From Vibrio sp. SCSIO 43137 (GTDB lineage: Bacteria; Pseudomonadota; Gammaproteobacteria; Enterobacterales; Vibrionaceae): a stretch of 64,000 bases of DNA. A model generated the notes under the pieces. That model was not told the origin of the DNA. It saw only the letters and a program-made list of their open reading frames with translations, and ran no database searches. A program made the position numbers and the translations under genes. The DNA lies in assembly GCF_028201475.1 (NCBI RefSeq), contig NZ_CP116384.1, forward strand, positions 620,001-684,000, written 5' to 3'. This document shows, piece after piece, positions 1 through 9,079 of this stretch (the first letter of the stretch is position 1; every line of letters begins with the position of its first letter).

Positions 1-45
1 TTAAACTAACGTGTGTTATACCTGACCGGAGCCCGGAATTATCCT

Positions 46-1293
46 TTAGTTAAGTTCAACGCAGGCAGCTTGTTTTTCCTCTAGTACTGAAGTATCTGTT
101 AACGGCTTAACCCTGAACGTCATCACTGCCGCCAGCGTAACCAATACTGCGCAGATCATATAAGCAGTGGCATAACTTCCTGTTGTGTCAACAGATATGG
201 CTGCGACTACGGGGCCGATAAATCCGCCTATGCCCCATGCGGTATAGAGCACGCCATAGTTAGCTCCATAGTTTTTCAAACCATAAAGATCTGCCATTAC
301 GGAAGGGAACACAGCGAGCAAAGTTCCGTAGCCGATTCCGGCTAATGCTGCACCAACCATTAACGGCACGCTGGAAACAAACTGGCTAAACAGCAACATA
401 TTGACTGCCTGAAGCACCATAGCGATAGCAAGGGTTTTCAGGCCGCCTATCTTATCGCTTAGTAGTCCTGAAACCAGACGGCCGCCGGAGTTAAATATAG
501 ACAGAGTGACAACAAGATAGGCGCCTTCAGTAATACTTGCCTGCGTCGCAGCAATGGAGGTGATATTGGCAATAATCATCAGACCGGCAGAAGCGCCGAA
601 TGCGTACATCAGCCAAAGTAGATAAAACTGGCGGGTTTTAATCATCTCCTGCCATGTATAGTCGGATTTGATGCCTGATTCCGGTTGTTTTGGTTCTGAA
701 GTATCTGGTGTTTTGTGTAGCTCAGAAGCATAGTCAGAAGGCGGGCTAATAATGGTAAATGAAAGAGGCAGGGCGATCAGAATCAGGCTGGCACCCATTA
801 TCAGAAAAGCGGAGCTTAGCCCAAAACCAGTGATGAGGTAGCTGGTGAGAGGAGCAAGGTAGATAGCCGCCAGGCCGAATGCCGTGGCCAGCAGGCCGTT
901 GACCATGCCTTTTTTCTCAGCGGGAAACCATTTCATTGCTGTCGGATTCAGGCAGGCGTAAGCAAAGCCGATTCCCGCTCCGGTTAGCAAACCGAAACTA
1001 AGATACAAGTTAACGGGAGTAAGGGAGAGGCTGGAAAGCACCATACCGATCCCTGCCAGAAATGTTCCTGCCATCAGTACTTTTTGTGGGCCGATTTTAT
1101 CCTGTATCCTGCCGGCTATCAGTAACGACAGAGATAAAACCACAATGGTAATGGTGTAAGGCATAGAGGCCTGGCTGTTGCTCCAACCCATATTAACAAG
1201 TGCGTTTTTAAACACACTCCAGGTATAGAGAACGCCGATACACAGGTTGACACCGCAGGCGGCAAACAGAATTTGATTTGCTCTTTTTTTCAT
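46..1293 (-). CDS. OFA-family MFS transporter
   Basis: Predicted 415-residue inner-membrane carrier of the major facilitator superfamily, oxalate/formate antiporter (OFA) branch. It has about 12 hydrophobic segments split by a hydrophilic central loop around residues 185-215. The segment after the loop (TRQFYLLWLMYAFG) and the N-terminal CGVNLCIGVLYTWSVFK are typical of OFA proteins. Family members move small carboxylates such as oxalate, formate or pyruvate; nothing here fixes the substrate. It lies on the same strand as the yegTUV-like operon but 91 bp downstream of it, beyond a hairpin, so it probably has its own promoter. No clear ribosome binding site precedes the ATG. Confidence 0.85.
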   Translation of the reverse strand: MKKRANQILFAACGVNLCIGVLYTWSVFKNALVNMGWSNSQASMPYTITIVVLSLSLLIAGRIQDKIGPQKVLMAGTFLAGIGMVLSSLSLTPVNLYLSFGLLTGAGIGFAYACLNPTAMKWFPAEKKGMVNGLLATAFGLAAIYLAPLTSYLITGFGLSSAFLIMGASLILIALPLSFTIISPPSDYASELHKTPDTSEPKQPESGIKSDYTWQEMIKTRQFYLLWLMYAFGASAGLMIIANITSIAATQASITEGAYLVVTLSIFNSGGRLVSGLLSDKIGGLKTLAIAMVLQAVNMLLFSQFVSSVPLMVGAALAGIGYGTLLAVFPSVMADLYGLKNYGANYGVLYTAWGIGGFIGPVVAAISVDTTGSYATAYMICAVLVTLAAVMTFRVKPLTDTSVLEEKQAACVELN

Positions 1294-1316
1294 AGTCTTT
1301 GCTTAACGGAAATAGC

Positions 1317-1351
1317 AAGCATCAGACCCTGAAATTCAGCGCCTGATGCTT
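1317..1351 (-). terminator. Hairpin between the PfkB kinase and MFS genes
   Basis: The 9-base arms AAGCATCAG and CTGATGCTT pair perfectly, and an inner CTGAAATTCAG can extend the structure. It lies just after the stop of the minus-strand kinase gene. No T-run follows on the minus strand, so it may be an mRNA-stabilising or weak terminator structure. Confidence 0.4.
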
Positions 1352-1384
1352 AAGTTAAAAAGATAAAGGAGGTACCGAACCAGA

Positions 1385-2338
1385 TTAGTACTGGTGCAGG
1401 TAGCGGGTGATATCCGGCAGGTTAGGGGCGCAATCACCACCAACATGGCTTACCACATAGGAAGCAACGGCATTCCCAAGCAGAATTGCATCTACCAGAT
1501 CCCAACCTGATGCCAGTCCGGCTAGTACACCACCGGCGTGGGTATCTCCGGCACCAATGGTGTCAACCACATTGGCCTTAAACGGAGCAACATTGCCTGT
1601 TACCTCTTTATCGGCGAACAGGGCTCCGTCACTATCGATGCGCAGGATAAGCGGGCACTGATATTCGGCATACCAGTTTTCAACGAAAGGTGTGATGCCT
1701 TTCATTCCCAGCACTTCAGCTTCCTGACGGTTAAGTGAAATAATAGGCTTAAGGGCAATCAAGCGCTTAAATAGCTCAGGCTCAACATCAGCAATACGCG
1801 GGCCGAAGTCGATAAACATATCTGTGGTTTGCGGCAGGGACTCAAGCCAGCTTACTAACGTTTCACCGCTGGCTGACGAGAGCTGATAACCGGAAAGGTA
1901 GATAATGGCATCATCTTCAATGGCAAGCTGGGCAAGGGTGTCTTTACTCCATTGATTCTCTACACCGCTGACAGAAAGGAAGGTTCTCTCGCCATCCGGC
2001 TCAACTAAGGCCATACACCAGCCGTTATCACCCTCCGGATTGTGCAGGTCGCTGGAGAGGTTGTGCTCTTCCATCGCCGTTTCTACCACATCTGCCCATT
2101 TACCTTTACCGATTGGCAGCGCGTTAAGGGAGTTTAAGCCAAGACGATTCAGCGCAATGGCAATATTCAGGGCACAACCACCAACGTGGATGCCTTTCTC
2201 TTTCAGTTCTACGTCTGCACCGCGTTTTGGCAGCTCAGCCAATTCAGTAACAATATCAACCACCGCTGCGCCAACCAGACAGATCTGGCGCTTATTTCTA
2301 AGGGAAGGGATAAGCTGAATCAAAGAGTTATGAGGCAT
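1385..2338 (-). CDS. yegV: PfkB-family carbohydrate/nucleoside kinase, YegV-like
   Basis: 317-residue cytosolic ribokinase-fold kinase that should phosphorylate a sugar or nucleoside with ATP. Visible signatures are the N-terminal VGAAVVDI (about 22-29), the HVGGCALNIAIAL substrate segment (about 51-63) and the anion-hole motif DTIGAGD at 259-265, whose last Asp is the catalytic base. The start ATG at 2338 has AGGAG about 8 bases upstream and overlaps the end of the hydrolase gene by 11 bases, showing translational coupling. The order transporter, ADP-ribosylglycohydrolase, PfkB kinase matches E. coli yegTUV, whose substrate I do not know. A nucleoside or N-glycoside salvage route is inferred from the neighbours. 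Confidence 0.85.
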   Translation of the reverse strand: MPHNSLIQLIPSLRNKRQICLVGAAVVDIVTELAELPKRGADVELKEKGIHVGGCALNIAIALNRLGLNSLNALPIGKGKWADVVETAMEEHNLSSDLHNPEGDNGWCMALVEPDGERTFLSVSGVENQWSKDTLAQLAIEDDAIIYLSGYQLSSASGETLVSWLESLPQTTDMFIDFGPRIADVEPELFKRLIALKPIISLNRQEAEVLGMKGITPFVENWYAEYQCPLILRIDSDGALFADKEVTGNVAPFKANVVDTIGAGDTHAGGVLAGLASGWDLVDAILLGNAVASYVVSHVGGDCAPNLPDITRYLHQY

Positions 2339-3350
2339 GAGCTTGCTCCTTTAAGGTACGAAGACGTAAGAACTTATCACTGTACTGCTCAAAATCGAGC
2401 TGGTTTTCATCGTCCAGTTGCTTTTTAAGTTTACCATCAATGGCATCAATACCGTTTAGCGCACCGCAAATAGCAGTTGCCATTGCACCGATAGTGTCCG
2501 TATCGCCGCCAAGGTTGGCACACAATATGGCGCAACGGTTAGGGTCTGTTTCAGCAAGCTCAACCATAGCAATGGCGGCTGGAACGGATTCAATGGTACT
2601 TACACCGGCACCGACCAGGTTGTAAATTTTCTCCATCCGGCTCTCGATACCGCTGTTTTCAGACGCAACGGAAAGGGCGAGTTCAATACGCGATGCCATA
2701 GAGGCACTGAAAGTGGTGACGTTTTTGTTTTGTGCCGTAGAGGCAATGGCAGGTAACTGATCACGGATAGTTGCCCAGCTTTCGCCTTCAATGGCTTTGG
2801 AAACAGCCCATGCAATGGCGACTGCACCTGAGATAGCCACATCAGATTTATGAGTCGGGCTCGAGGCTAAAGCGACTTGATCAACAAAGGTATCCAGACA
2901 GTGAGTCGGCAACAGGCAACCCATTGGCGAAACGCGCATTGCGGCTCCGTTAGTTACGCCGTTATTCTCAAGTTCGCTGATTGGCGTACCTTCTTTAATG
3001 GCACGCATAGCGGCTTTGGATGATGGGCCAAAAATGTTTTTGTTAAAGGCATCGAAACCTTCTGCCCAGCTTAGTACGTTTCTGGCGATCACTTCAGGGA
3101 CGATTTCGCCGTCACACTCAATAATAGCATCGGCCAGTGCCAACGCCATTGAGGTGTCGTCAGTAAACTGGCAGGCATCGAAATAACATGCTGCGTTGTT
3201 CTCTTCAGGGCCTGGCAGAAAGCTGTCAATCCAGCCGAAATGGGCTTTAACACGACTTCTTGGCCACAGCTCAGAAGGCATACCCATAGAGTCGCCCAGA
3301 GCCTGTCCATAGAATGCACCCAGAATGCGTTGTTTTTTACTTATGTTCAT
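2328..3350 (-). CDS. yegU: ADP-ribosylglycohydrolase-family protein, YegU-like
   Basis: 340-residue soluble protein of the ADP-ribosyl-glycohydrolase (DraG/ARH) family. Both metal-binding signatures are present: FTDDTSM at 62-68 and GGDTDTIGAM at 281-290. Family members cleave N- or O-glycosidic bonds of ADP-ribose using two divalent metals. Because this copy sits between a nucleoside-type transporter and a PfkB kinase, a small-molecule nucleoside or glycoside substrate is more likely than ADP-ribosylated protein; that is inference. It is the middle gene of a yegTUV-like operon, 92 bp after yegT across a strong hairpin, and its 3' end overlaps the kinase start. Confidence 0.85.
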   Translation of the reverse strand: MNISKKQRILGAFYGQALGDSMGMPSELWPRSRVKAHFGWIDSFLPGPEENNAACYFDACQFTDDTSMALALADAIIECDGEIVPEVIARNVLSWAEGFDAFNKNIFGPSSKAAMRAIKEGTPISELENNGVTNGAAMRVSPMGCLLPTHCLDTFVDQVALASSPTHKSDVAISGAVAIAWAVSKAIEGESWATIRDQLPAIASTAQNKNVTTFSASMASRIELALSVASENSGIESRMEKIYNLVGAGVSTIESVPAAIAMVELAETDPNRCAILCANLGGDTDTIGAMATAICGALNGIDAIDGKLKKQLDDENQLDFEQYSDKFLRLRTLKEQAHAS

Positions 3351-3372
3351 CTTACTACACCAAAAAATAGGT

Positions 3373-3411
3373 TAAAAAATCCTGCTCTGGCGCTCTTACT
3401 GCAAGAGCAGG
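3373..3411 (-). terminator. Intrinsic terminator between yegT-like and yegU-like genes
   Basis: On the minus strand the arms CCTGCTCT and AGAGCAGG (plus-strand 3381-3388 and 3404-3411) are followed by six T residues (3373-3379). It sits between the transporter and hydrolase genes, so it should reduce transcription of the two downstream genes relative to the transporter. Confidence 0.6.
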
Positions 3412-3442
3412 ATAGGGTTTTAATTACGCTTTTGGCGTAGGG

Positions 3443-4726
3443 TTAAGCTTGTGCTTTTTCGGCACTTGGCGTCTGTTTCTCTTTATCGATTTCTATCTCC
3501 TGAATTTCACCGTCTGGTTCACGGAAGAAGAACATAAAGATAACCAGGATGACGGCAATCATGATGCCACCGAAGCCCCACATGCCGGCCCAGTCGAAGG
3601 TCAGGCCATTTTGTGGCTCATCGTAGGCGAACATTTTCTCCATCAGCAGGCCACCCAGACGATAACCCAGCAGGCTACCAATGCCCTGACAACCAAGCGT
3701 GATCAGGCCCTGAGCTGCGGTACGCATATGAGCTGGTGCTTTTTTATCTACATAGATATAAGCGGTTACGAAGTAGAAGTCGTAGCTGATACCGTGTAGC
3801 AGGATACCGGCGAACAGTAGTGAGTACAGGTACCATGTTTCTGCACTGCCGTAGACAAAGAAGCCGTAACGGATAGCTGCAGTGAACAGACCAAGTAATA
3901 GAACCTTTTTAATACCAAAGCGTTTGGTGAAGAAAGGCAGAGCCAGCATAAAGAAGATTTCAGAGAACTGACCCAGCGTCATCCAGCCGGTAGCGTTGCT
4001 CATACCGACTTCTGTCAGGTAACCATTAGCAAAGATATAGTAGAAAGCCAGAGGCATGCTGAACATAAATGAACAGACAAAGAAGGCAAGGAAGTTTCTG
4101 TCTTTCAGCAGAACAATCGCATCCAGACCAAGCATTACTTTCAGGCTAAGCTTACCGGTACTCTTAGGCGGAGTGTTTGGCAGAAGCAGAGCGAATACAC
4201 CAAGTACCGCAGAGCTAAGTGCAGTAATGATCAGCGGGATATTGCTTGAGGAGATATCGCCGTAACCCAGCCAGCCCGGCAGGAAACCGACTGCAATACC
4301 AGAAGCGATCCAACCGATAGTACCCAGAACACGGATACGCGGGAAGTCACGCTCTACATCGTCAACGTTAGAAAACGCAATACTGTTGGTCAGTGCGATG
4401 GTTGGCATATAGGTTAATGCATAGAGCAACAGCAGAGGGAAGAAGCTTGAAAATTCAGTCTGTTGCGCTGCAAGGTACATTAAGGCTGCACCGGCAAGCA
4501 TCATCACGGAGAGTACTTTCTGTGCAGGGAAGAAGCGGTCGGTAATCGAACCGACAAGAATAGGAGAAAGAATGGCTGCAATTGCTGTACACGCATACGA
4601 CCACGCAATCTCTGTCGGAGTAAATCCGTTGGTTGTGAGGATTTGCCAAAGAGGAACAAACCATGCTCCCCAGATAAACCATTCAATGAACATCATGAAT
4701 GATAGTTTTGTATTTGTTAGTTTCAT
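3443..4726 (-). CDS. yegT: Nucleoside:H+ symporter-like MFS transporter, YegT-like
   Basis: 427-residue inner-membrane protein with about 12 transmembrane segments, resembling the NupG/XapB/YegT nucleoside-proton symporters. The N-terminus MKLTNTKLSFMMFIEWFIWGAW and the later LPFFTKRFGIKKVLLLGL are family-like. The start is placed at ATG 4726 because AAGGAA lies a few bases upstream; an upstream in-frame start at 4795 would add 23 residues lying over the repeats that look like an operator. The C-terminus is hydrophilic and acidic (EPDGEIQEIEIDKEKQ). It heads the yegTUV-like operon and presumably imports the compound that the hydrolase and kinase process. Confidence 0.85.
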   Translation of the reverse strand: MKLTNTKLSFMMFIEWFIWGAWFVPLWQILTTNGFTPTEIAWSYACTAIAAILSPILVGSITDRFFPAQKVLSVMMLAGAALMYLAAQQTEFSSFFPLLLLYALTYMPTIALTNSIAFSNVDDVERDFPRIRVLGTIGWIASGIAVGFLPGWLGYGDISSSNIPLIITALSSAVLGVFALLLPNTPPKSTGKLSLKVMLGLDAIVLLKDRNFLAFFVCSFMFSMPLAFYYIFANGYLTEVGMSNATGWMTLGQFSEIFFMLALPFFTKRFGIKKVLLLGLFTAAIRYGFFVYGSAETWYLYSLLFAGILLHGISYDFYFVTAYIYVDKKAPAHMRTAAQGLITLGCQGIGSLLGYRLGGLLMEKMFAYDEPQNGLTFDWAGMWGFGGIMIAVILVIFMFFFREPDGEIQEIEIDKEKQTPSAEKAQA

Positions 4727-4736
4727 ATAGGGTTCC

Positions 4737-4795
4737 TTTGGTACTGTTTGGTACAGGAAAAATAATAATCCCAAAAGATACCAATACAATACCAA
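4737..4795 (-). promoter_or_regulatory. Paired TTGGTA repeats upstream of yegT-like gene (possible operator)
   Basis: TTTGGTAC occurs twice 10 bp apart (4737-4744, 4747-4754) and its inverted counterpart ATACCAA twice 11 bp apart (4778-4784, 4789-4795). The block ends 11 bp upstream of the chosen yegT start. Helical spacing and inverted pairing suggest a dimeric repressor site. The cognate regulator is not identified; E. coli yegTUV is associated with the GntR-type YegW, which is not visible here. Confidence 0.45.
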
Positions 4796-4939
4796 GGTGG
4801 TGTTTTTGTGATCAGAGATCGAAATCCTGCTGATAATATTAAGTATATACGTTATTGAAAAATAGTGCAGTTTAGCGATTAACTTATTGTAATTATTAGG
4901 TTTATCTGGAGGTTAGGCAGAATTTAAATGATCGGATGG

Positions 4940-4969
4940 TTTTTGATTGGTTATATGGCCAATCAAAAA
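4940..4969. other. AT-rich hairpin downstream of xylR
   Basis: An 11-base perfect inverted repeat, TTTTTGATTGG and CCAATCAAAAA, is separated by 8 bases and begins 25 bases past the xylR stop. The T-run is inside the stem, so it is not a standard intrinsic terminator in either direction, but it is the obvious 3' structure of the xylA-xylR transcript. Confidence 0.4.
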
Positions 4970-4994
4970 TAGCAAGGAGTGGAAAAAAGGAGCG

Positions 4995-6167
4995 TTATGA
5001 GCGTGGTCTGCTCCGGAAATCTTTTGGGGTCTGATTGAGGTTTTTCTTAAATACAGAGTACATATACTGAAGCGAGGGATATCCGCAAAGCTCGGCTATT
5101 TCTGCAATAGGAAGAGAAGTATTGACCAGCAGGGTACAGGCTCGATTGAGCTTAGAGTTGTGTATTTCCTGATGAATAGAGTGGCCTCTCTCCTCTTTAA
5201 AGCGTGATTCCATATTGGAGCGTGAAATGCCGACATGGCTAAGCACCTGATCGACCTTAATTCCTTTACAGGCGTTGTGACGAATATAGTGCATAGCCTG
5301 AATAACATAGGGATCTTTCAGTGCTTTAAAATCTGTACTCTGGCGTTCATAAACCTTAGTTGGCGGCACTAATACTCTTGGTAATGAAGAATCGATCTCT
5401 TTTCTTTCCAGCTTTTTATGCAGAATTTTGGCAGCACGATAACCCATCTCTTTGCAACCCTGACCAACTGAACTCAGGGATACCTGGGTCAGGTAGCGGG
5501 CGAGCTCTTCATTGTCGATGCCTACAACAGATACCTTGTCAGGAACCATAATGCCCAGTTGTTCACAGGTCTGAAGTAAGTGACGTGCCCGTGAATCTGT
5601 AACAGCAATAATTCCCACCGGAGTAGGCAGCATCTGAATCCAGTCGGCAAGGCGGTTCATATCGTATTGCCATGTTTTTGATGACGTTTCGGAACCTCTG
5701 TAAACGGAGCTTTTGTATCCCTCCTGCTCTACGATGGAAACAAAGGCAAGCTCTCGTTCCTGTGCCCAGCGCTTCCATGAGTCAGATGGAATTCCGTAAA
5801 ATGCAAAATTTTCCAGCCCTTTCTCTTTTAAGTGCTGAAAAGCCAGTTCAACCAGCGCATGATTGTCTGTGGCAACATAAGGTACTTGAGGATAGGCATT
5901 TTTATCACTGTAAGAGCCGCCAATGGCGACAATGGGGATATCGACGCCTGACAACCTCTCAACTACTTCCGGATTATCGAAATCAGCGATAATACCGTCA
6001 CCTTCCCAGGCGTCGAAGTTTTCCAGATGAGTGACAAAATCTTCCTCAAGGAAGATATCCCATTCACACTGCGAAGCCTGAAGGTACTCACCAATTCCCT
6101 CTATGACCTGACGGTCATAAACTTTATTAGCGTTAAACAGAAGAGTGATTCTATATCGCTTATCCAT
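4995..6167 (-). CDS. xylR: Xylose operon transcription activator XylR
   Basis: 390 residues, close to the 392 of E. coli XylR. The N-terminal ~270 residues have the LacI/periplasmic-binding-protein fold expected to bind D-xylose (for example IIADFDNPEVVERL, VSVVGIDNEELARYL). The C-terminal ~100 residues are an AraC-type double helix-turn-helix (KGIKVDQVLSHVGISRSNM and IAEIAELCGYPSLQYMY, ending PKDFR). It should activate xylA and xylFGHB when xylose is bound. It lies 152 bp downstream of xylA on the same strand, so co-transcription is plausible. Its position next to a full xyl gene set makes the name secure. Confidence 0.93.
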   Translation of the reverse strand: MDKRYRITLLFNANKVYDRQVIEGIGEYLQASQCEWDIFLEEDFVTHLENFDAWEGDGIIADFDNPEVVERLSGVDIPIVAIGGSYSDKNAYPQVPYVATDNHALVELAFQHLKEKGLENFAFYGIPSDSWKRWAQERELAFVSIVEQEGYKSSVYRGSETSSKTWQYDMNRLADWIQMLPTPVGIIAVTDSRARHLLQTCEQLGIMVPDKVSVVGIDNEELARYLTQVSLSSVGQGCKEMGYRAAKILHKKLERKEIDSSLPRVLVPPTKVYERQSTDFKALKDPYVIQAMHYIRHNACKGIKVDQVLSHVGISRSNMESRFKEERGHSIHQEIHNSKLNRACTLLVNTSLPIAEIAELCGYPSLQYMYSVFKKNLNQTPKDFRSRPRS

Positions 6168-6319
6168 ATCGTCTGACGTAGTAAATTAACCAATGTGAGT
6201 GTAACAATAGATAGTATCTGCCAAGTATGATCTAAAACCCAGTTGTGAGATTTCAGAATGGAGATGTGAAAAAACTAAAAGCCTGCAGTGGCAGACTTTT
6301 AGAATTCACGTGTGATTTC

Positions 6320-7642
6320 TTAAGGTTTAAAAATTACGTTATTAACGATATTTTCTAATCGTTCCTGCCGGCCAGATTCCTTTTGCGGAGCGATATTGTT
6401 TTCTATCGCGTAGTGAGCAACTTCCTGAAGGGTAATATCACCGCAAAGAATCTTTCTGCCCAGTTCATCGTTCCAGCCGGCGTATCGTCTGGCAATATTT
6501 TCAGACAGCTCGTCGTTCTGAATCATTCTCGCGGCGCGCTCCAGCGCTAGTGCCATTGTGTCCATACCACCGATATGGCCGTAGAAAAGATCTTCTGCAT
6601 CAATGGATGGACGACGAACCCGTGCATCAAAGTTAAATCCGCCGGTAGTGAAACCGCCGGCTTTTAGGATCTCGTACATAACCAAGGTGTTTTCTTCCAC
6701 ACTGTTAGGGAACTGATCCGTGTCCCAGCCAAGTTGTGGGTCACCGCGGTTTGCATCGATGGAACCGAACAGACCAAGAGATGTTGCTGTAGCGACTTCG
6801 TGCTGAAAACTGTGACCGGCAAGTGTCGCGTGGTTTGCTTCGATATTGACCTTCACTTCTTTTTCAAGGCCAAACTGTTTCAGAAAACCGTATACCGTAG
6901 CCGTATCATAATCATACTGATGCTTTGTAGGCTCCTGTGGTTTTGGTTCAATCAAGATGGTGCCTTTAAAGCCAATCTTGTGTTTGTGCTCAACCACCAT
7001 TTGCATTAGCCGGCCAAGTTGTTTGCGTTCTTGCCGTAGGTCAGTGTTGAGTAGGGTTTCATATCCTTCCCGACCGCCCCACAGCACATAGTTTTCGCCG
7101 CCCAGACGGTGAGTTGCACTCATGGCATTAAATATCTGTGTGGCTGCGTAGGCAAATACCTTTGGATCAGGGTTGGTTGCCGCACCGCACATATAGCGTT
7201 GATTGGAGAAAGCGTTTGCCGTACCCCAAAGCAGTTTTAATCCTGTCTCTTCCTGCTTTTTCTCCAGCACATCAGTCATTTTGGCAAAATTGTTAACATA
7301 CTCTTTAATGTTTGCACCTTCCGGAGCGACGTCAGTATCGTGGAAGCAGTAGTAAGGCACACTCAGTTTGGAAAAGAACTCAAAGGCGGCATCAGCTTTC
7401 ATCATCGCCATTTCCATGGCGTCACCATGTTGCATCCATGGGCGGTCAAAGGTGCCTGCACCAAATATATCTGCACCGGGCCAGCAGAAGTTATGCCAGT
7501 AGCATGCAGCAAATCTTAGGTGCTCCTGCATAGATTTACCTAAGATCACTTTACTTGCATCATAATATTGAAAAGAGAGAGGATTATCAGAATCCGGCCC
7601 TTGGTATTTAATTTTATCTATATTGTCAAAATAGTCTTTCAT
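6320..7642 (-). CDS. xylA: Xylose isomerase
   Basis: Cytosolic enzyme converting D-xylose to D-xylulose; 440 residues, the family-typical length. The catalytic His101 and Asp104 of the FHDTD motif fall at the same numbers as in E. coli. Metal ligands are seen in [18 protein letters not shown] (about 230-247), in [13 protein letters not shown] and in the later [16 protein letters not shown]. It is transcribed away from xylF across a 369-bp control region and is followed by xylR. The chosen ATG begins the conserved N-terminus [16 protein letters not shown]. Confidence 0.96.
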   Translation of the reverse strand: MKDYFDNIDKIKYQGPDSDNPLSFQYYDASKVILGKSMQEHLRFAACYWHNFCWPGADIFGAGTFDRPWMQHGDAMEMAMMKADAAFEFFSKLSVPYYCFHDTDVAPEGANIKEYVNNFAKMTDVLEKKQEETGLKLLWGTANAFSNQRYMCGAATNPDPKVFAYAATQIFNAMSATHRLGGENYVLWGGREGYETLLNTDLRQERKQLGRLMQMVVEHKHKIGFKGTILIEPKPQEPTKHQYDYDTATVYGFLKQFGLEKEVKVNIEANHATLAGHSFQHEVATATSLGLFGSIDANRGDPQLGWDTDQFPNSVEENTLVMYEILKAGGFTTGGFNFDARVRRPSIDAEDLFYGHIGGMDTMALALERAARMIQNDELSENIARRYAGWNDELGRKILCGDITLQEVAHYAIENNIAPQKESGRQERLENIVNNVIFKP

Positions 7643-8011
7643 AATCGCCTTTCTCTGTTTTATATAAACTGTTTATTAATATTTATACCTAAGGGGTGTC
7701 GGCGCAATTACGATATTTAATATCACTATTTACCTATTTTGCTTGTGTGAGCTAAATCTCTTTGTTGAATATTTTGATTTTATTCTTGTCATCATAAGTT
7801 ATTGTAAAATAAGTGTTATGTGTACCTTGTGGGTATTGTGAGATAAAAGAAAAATATATCTTTGTCACAAAAAAAGCAGTATGTGAAAAAACGTAATTTG
7901 ATTGCGAAATCTGTCAAAAGAAACATGAAAACTACTGTTGTAGAGTGAATTGAGATTCACCAGTTCAGTGAATTTAACTCTATGTGAACGTGAAAAATAA
8001 AGGACAGTAGA
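7643..8011. promoter_or_regulatory. Divergent xylA/xylF control region with CRP-like site
   Basis: This 369-bp gap has no gene and separates the two divergent xyl transcripts. A CRP-like half-palindrome TGTGA-N6-TCTCT lies at 7746-7761 (consensus TGTGA-N6-TCACA). A perfect inverted repeat GTGAAT/ATTCAC lies at 7945-7960 in the probable xylF leader, and TCACA and TGTGA half-sites are scattered between. XylR and CRP control is expected from E. coli, but I cannot place the XylR sites with confidence. The xylF ribosome site AAAGGA is at about 7999-8004. Confidence 0.6.
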
Positions 8012-9007
8012 ATGAATAAATTAATAACTCTTCTATGTGCCGCGCTAATAACCGTGAGCTCTCCCATATTCGCCAAAACAGTAAAAATAGGTATGGTGAT
8101 CGATGATTTACGGTTAGAACGCTGGCAAAAAGATCGGGATATCTTCGTTGATAAAGCTGAGTCACTAGGAGCGAAAGTTTATGTTCAGTCAGCTAACGGC
8201 AATGAACAGACTCAGATCTCTCAGGTTGAAAATATGATCTCCCGCGGCGTTGATGTGTTGGTGATTATCCCGACTAACGGTGAAGTACTTTCTAACGTAA
8301 TTAAAGATGCTAAGCGTGACGGCATTAATGTGCTGGCTTACGACCGCCTGATTAATAATGCGGATATCGATTTTTATCTCTCATTTGATAATGAAAAAGT
8401 CGGTGAAATGCAGGCGTCGGCACTTCTTCAGGCGAAACCTAAGGGTAAATACTTCTTGATGGGCGGCTCTCCGACAGACAACAACGCCAAGCTGTTCCGT
8501 AAAGGTCAGATGAATATTCTGCAAGCAAAAATTGATTCTGGCGATATAAAGGTTATTGGTGATCAATGGGTTGATTCATGGCTGGCTGAAAATGCGCTGA
8601 AAATTATGGAGAACGCGCTAACAGCTAACCACAACGATATTGATGTGGTTGTAGCTTCTAATGACTCAACTGCTGGCGGTGCGATTCAGGCACTGGAAGC
8701 ACAAGGGCTGGCTGGCAAAGTACTGATTTCAGGACAGGACGCCGACTTAGCTGCGGTTCGTCGTATTGTCGGCGGTACGCAGACAATGACCATCTACAAA
8801 CCAATTACTGCACTGGCAACCCGTGCTGCTGAAATTGCCGTTGAGTTAGGCAACGACAAAGCTCCTGCGAGTAACTCTGTACTGAACAATGGCGCAAAAG
8901 ATGTTCCTGCATGGTTGCTAGAGCCGATTGCCGTGAACAAAAACAATCTGAAAACAACGGTAATTGCAGACCAATTCCATTCTGAAGACGACGTTTATCG
9001 TAAATAA
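8012..9007 (+). CDS. xylF: D-xylose ABC transporter periplasmic binding protein
   Basis: 331-residue precursor with a clear Sec signal peptide (MNKLITLLCAALITVSSPIFA, cleavage near residue 21), then a mature protein starting KTVKIGMVIDDLRLERWQKD, the typical XylF N-terminus. It is a type I periplasmic sugar-binding protein that captures xylose and delivers it to XylGH. It is first in the xylFGHB operon, with AAAGGA upstream of its ATG. The hairpin after its stop codon probably keeps its expression above that of the ATPase and permease. Confidence 0.95.
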   Translation: MNKLITLLCAALITVSSPIFAKTVKIGMVIDDLRLERWQKDRDIFVDKAESLGAKVYVQSANGNEQTQISQVENMISRGVDVLVIIPTNGEVLSNVIKDAKRDGINVLAYDRLINNADIDFYLSFDNEKVGEMQASALLQAKPKGKYFLMGGSPTDNNAKLFRKGQMNILQAKIDSGDIKVIGDQWVDSWLAENALKIMENALTANHNDIDVVVASNDSTAGGAIQALEAQGLAGKVLISGQDADLAAVRRIVGGTQTMTIYKPITALATRAAEIAVELGNDKAPASNSVLNNGAKDVPAWLLEPIAVNKNNLKTTVIADQFHSEDDVYRK

Positions 9008-9024
9008 CCATTTATCCGGAGAGA

Positions 9025-9059
9025 GTTGCCCCTGGCTGCGGGCAGCTTTTTCCGGCAAC
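9025..9059 (+). terminator. Stem-loop/attenuator between xylF and xylG
   Basis: GTTGCC (9025-9030) pairs with GGCAAC (9054-9059). Inside it GCTGC and GCAGC (9035-9039, 9042-9046) form a hairpin followed directly by TTTTT (9047-9051). The two structures overlap, as in a partial terminator with processing/stabilisation function between a binding-protein gene and its ATPase gene. Confidence 0.55.
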
Positions 9060-9079
9060 CGTTTTATTGAGGATTGTTT

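Noticed and set aside
4727..4795. Upstream start of the yegT-like gene
   Set aside because: It would put 23 atypical residues over the TTGGTA repeats and lacks a ribosome site.
7945..7960. GTGAAT/ATTCAC repeat as a specific XylR site
   Set aside because: I cannot confirm the XylR consensus; listed only as a repeat in the control region.
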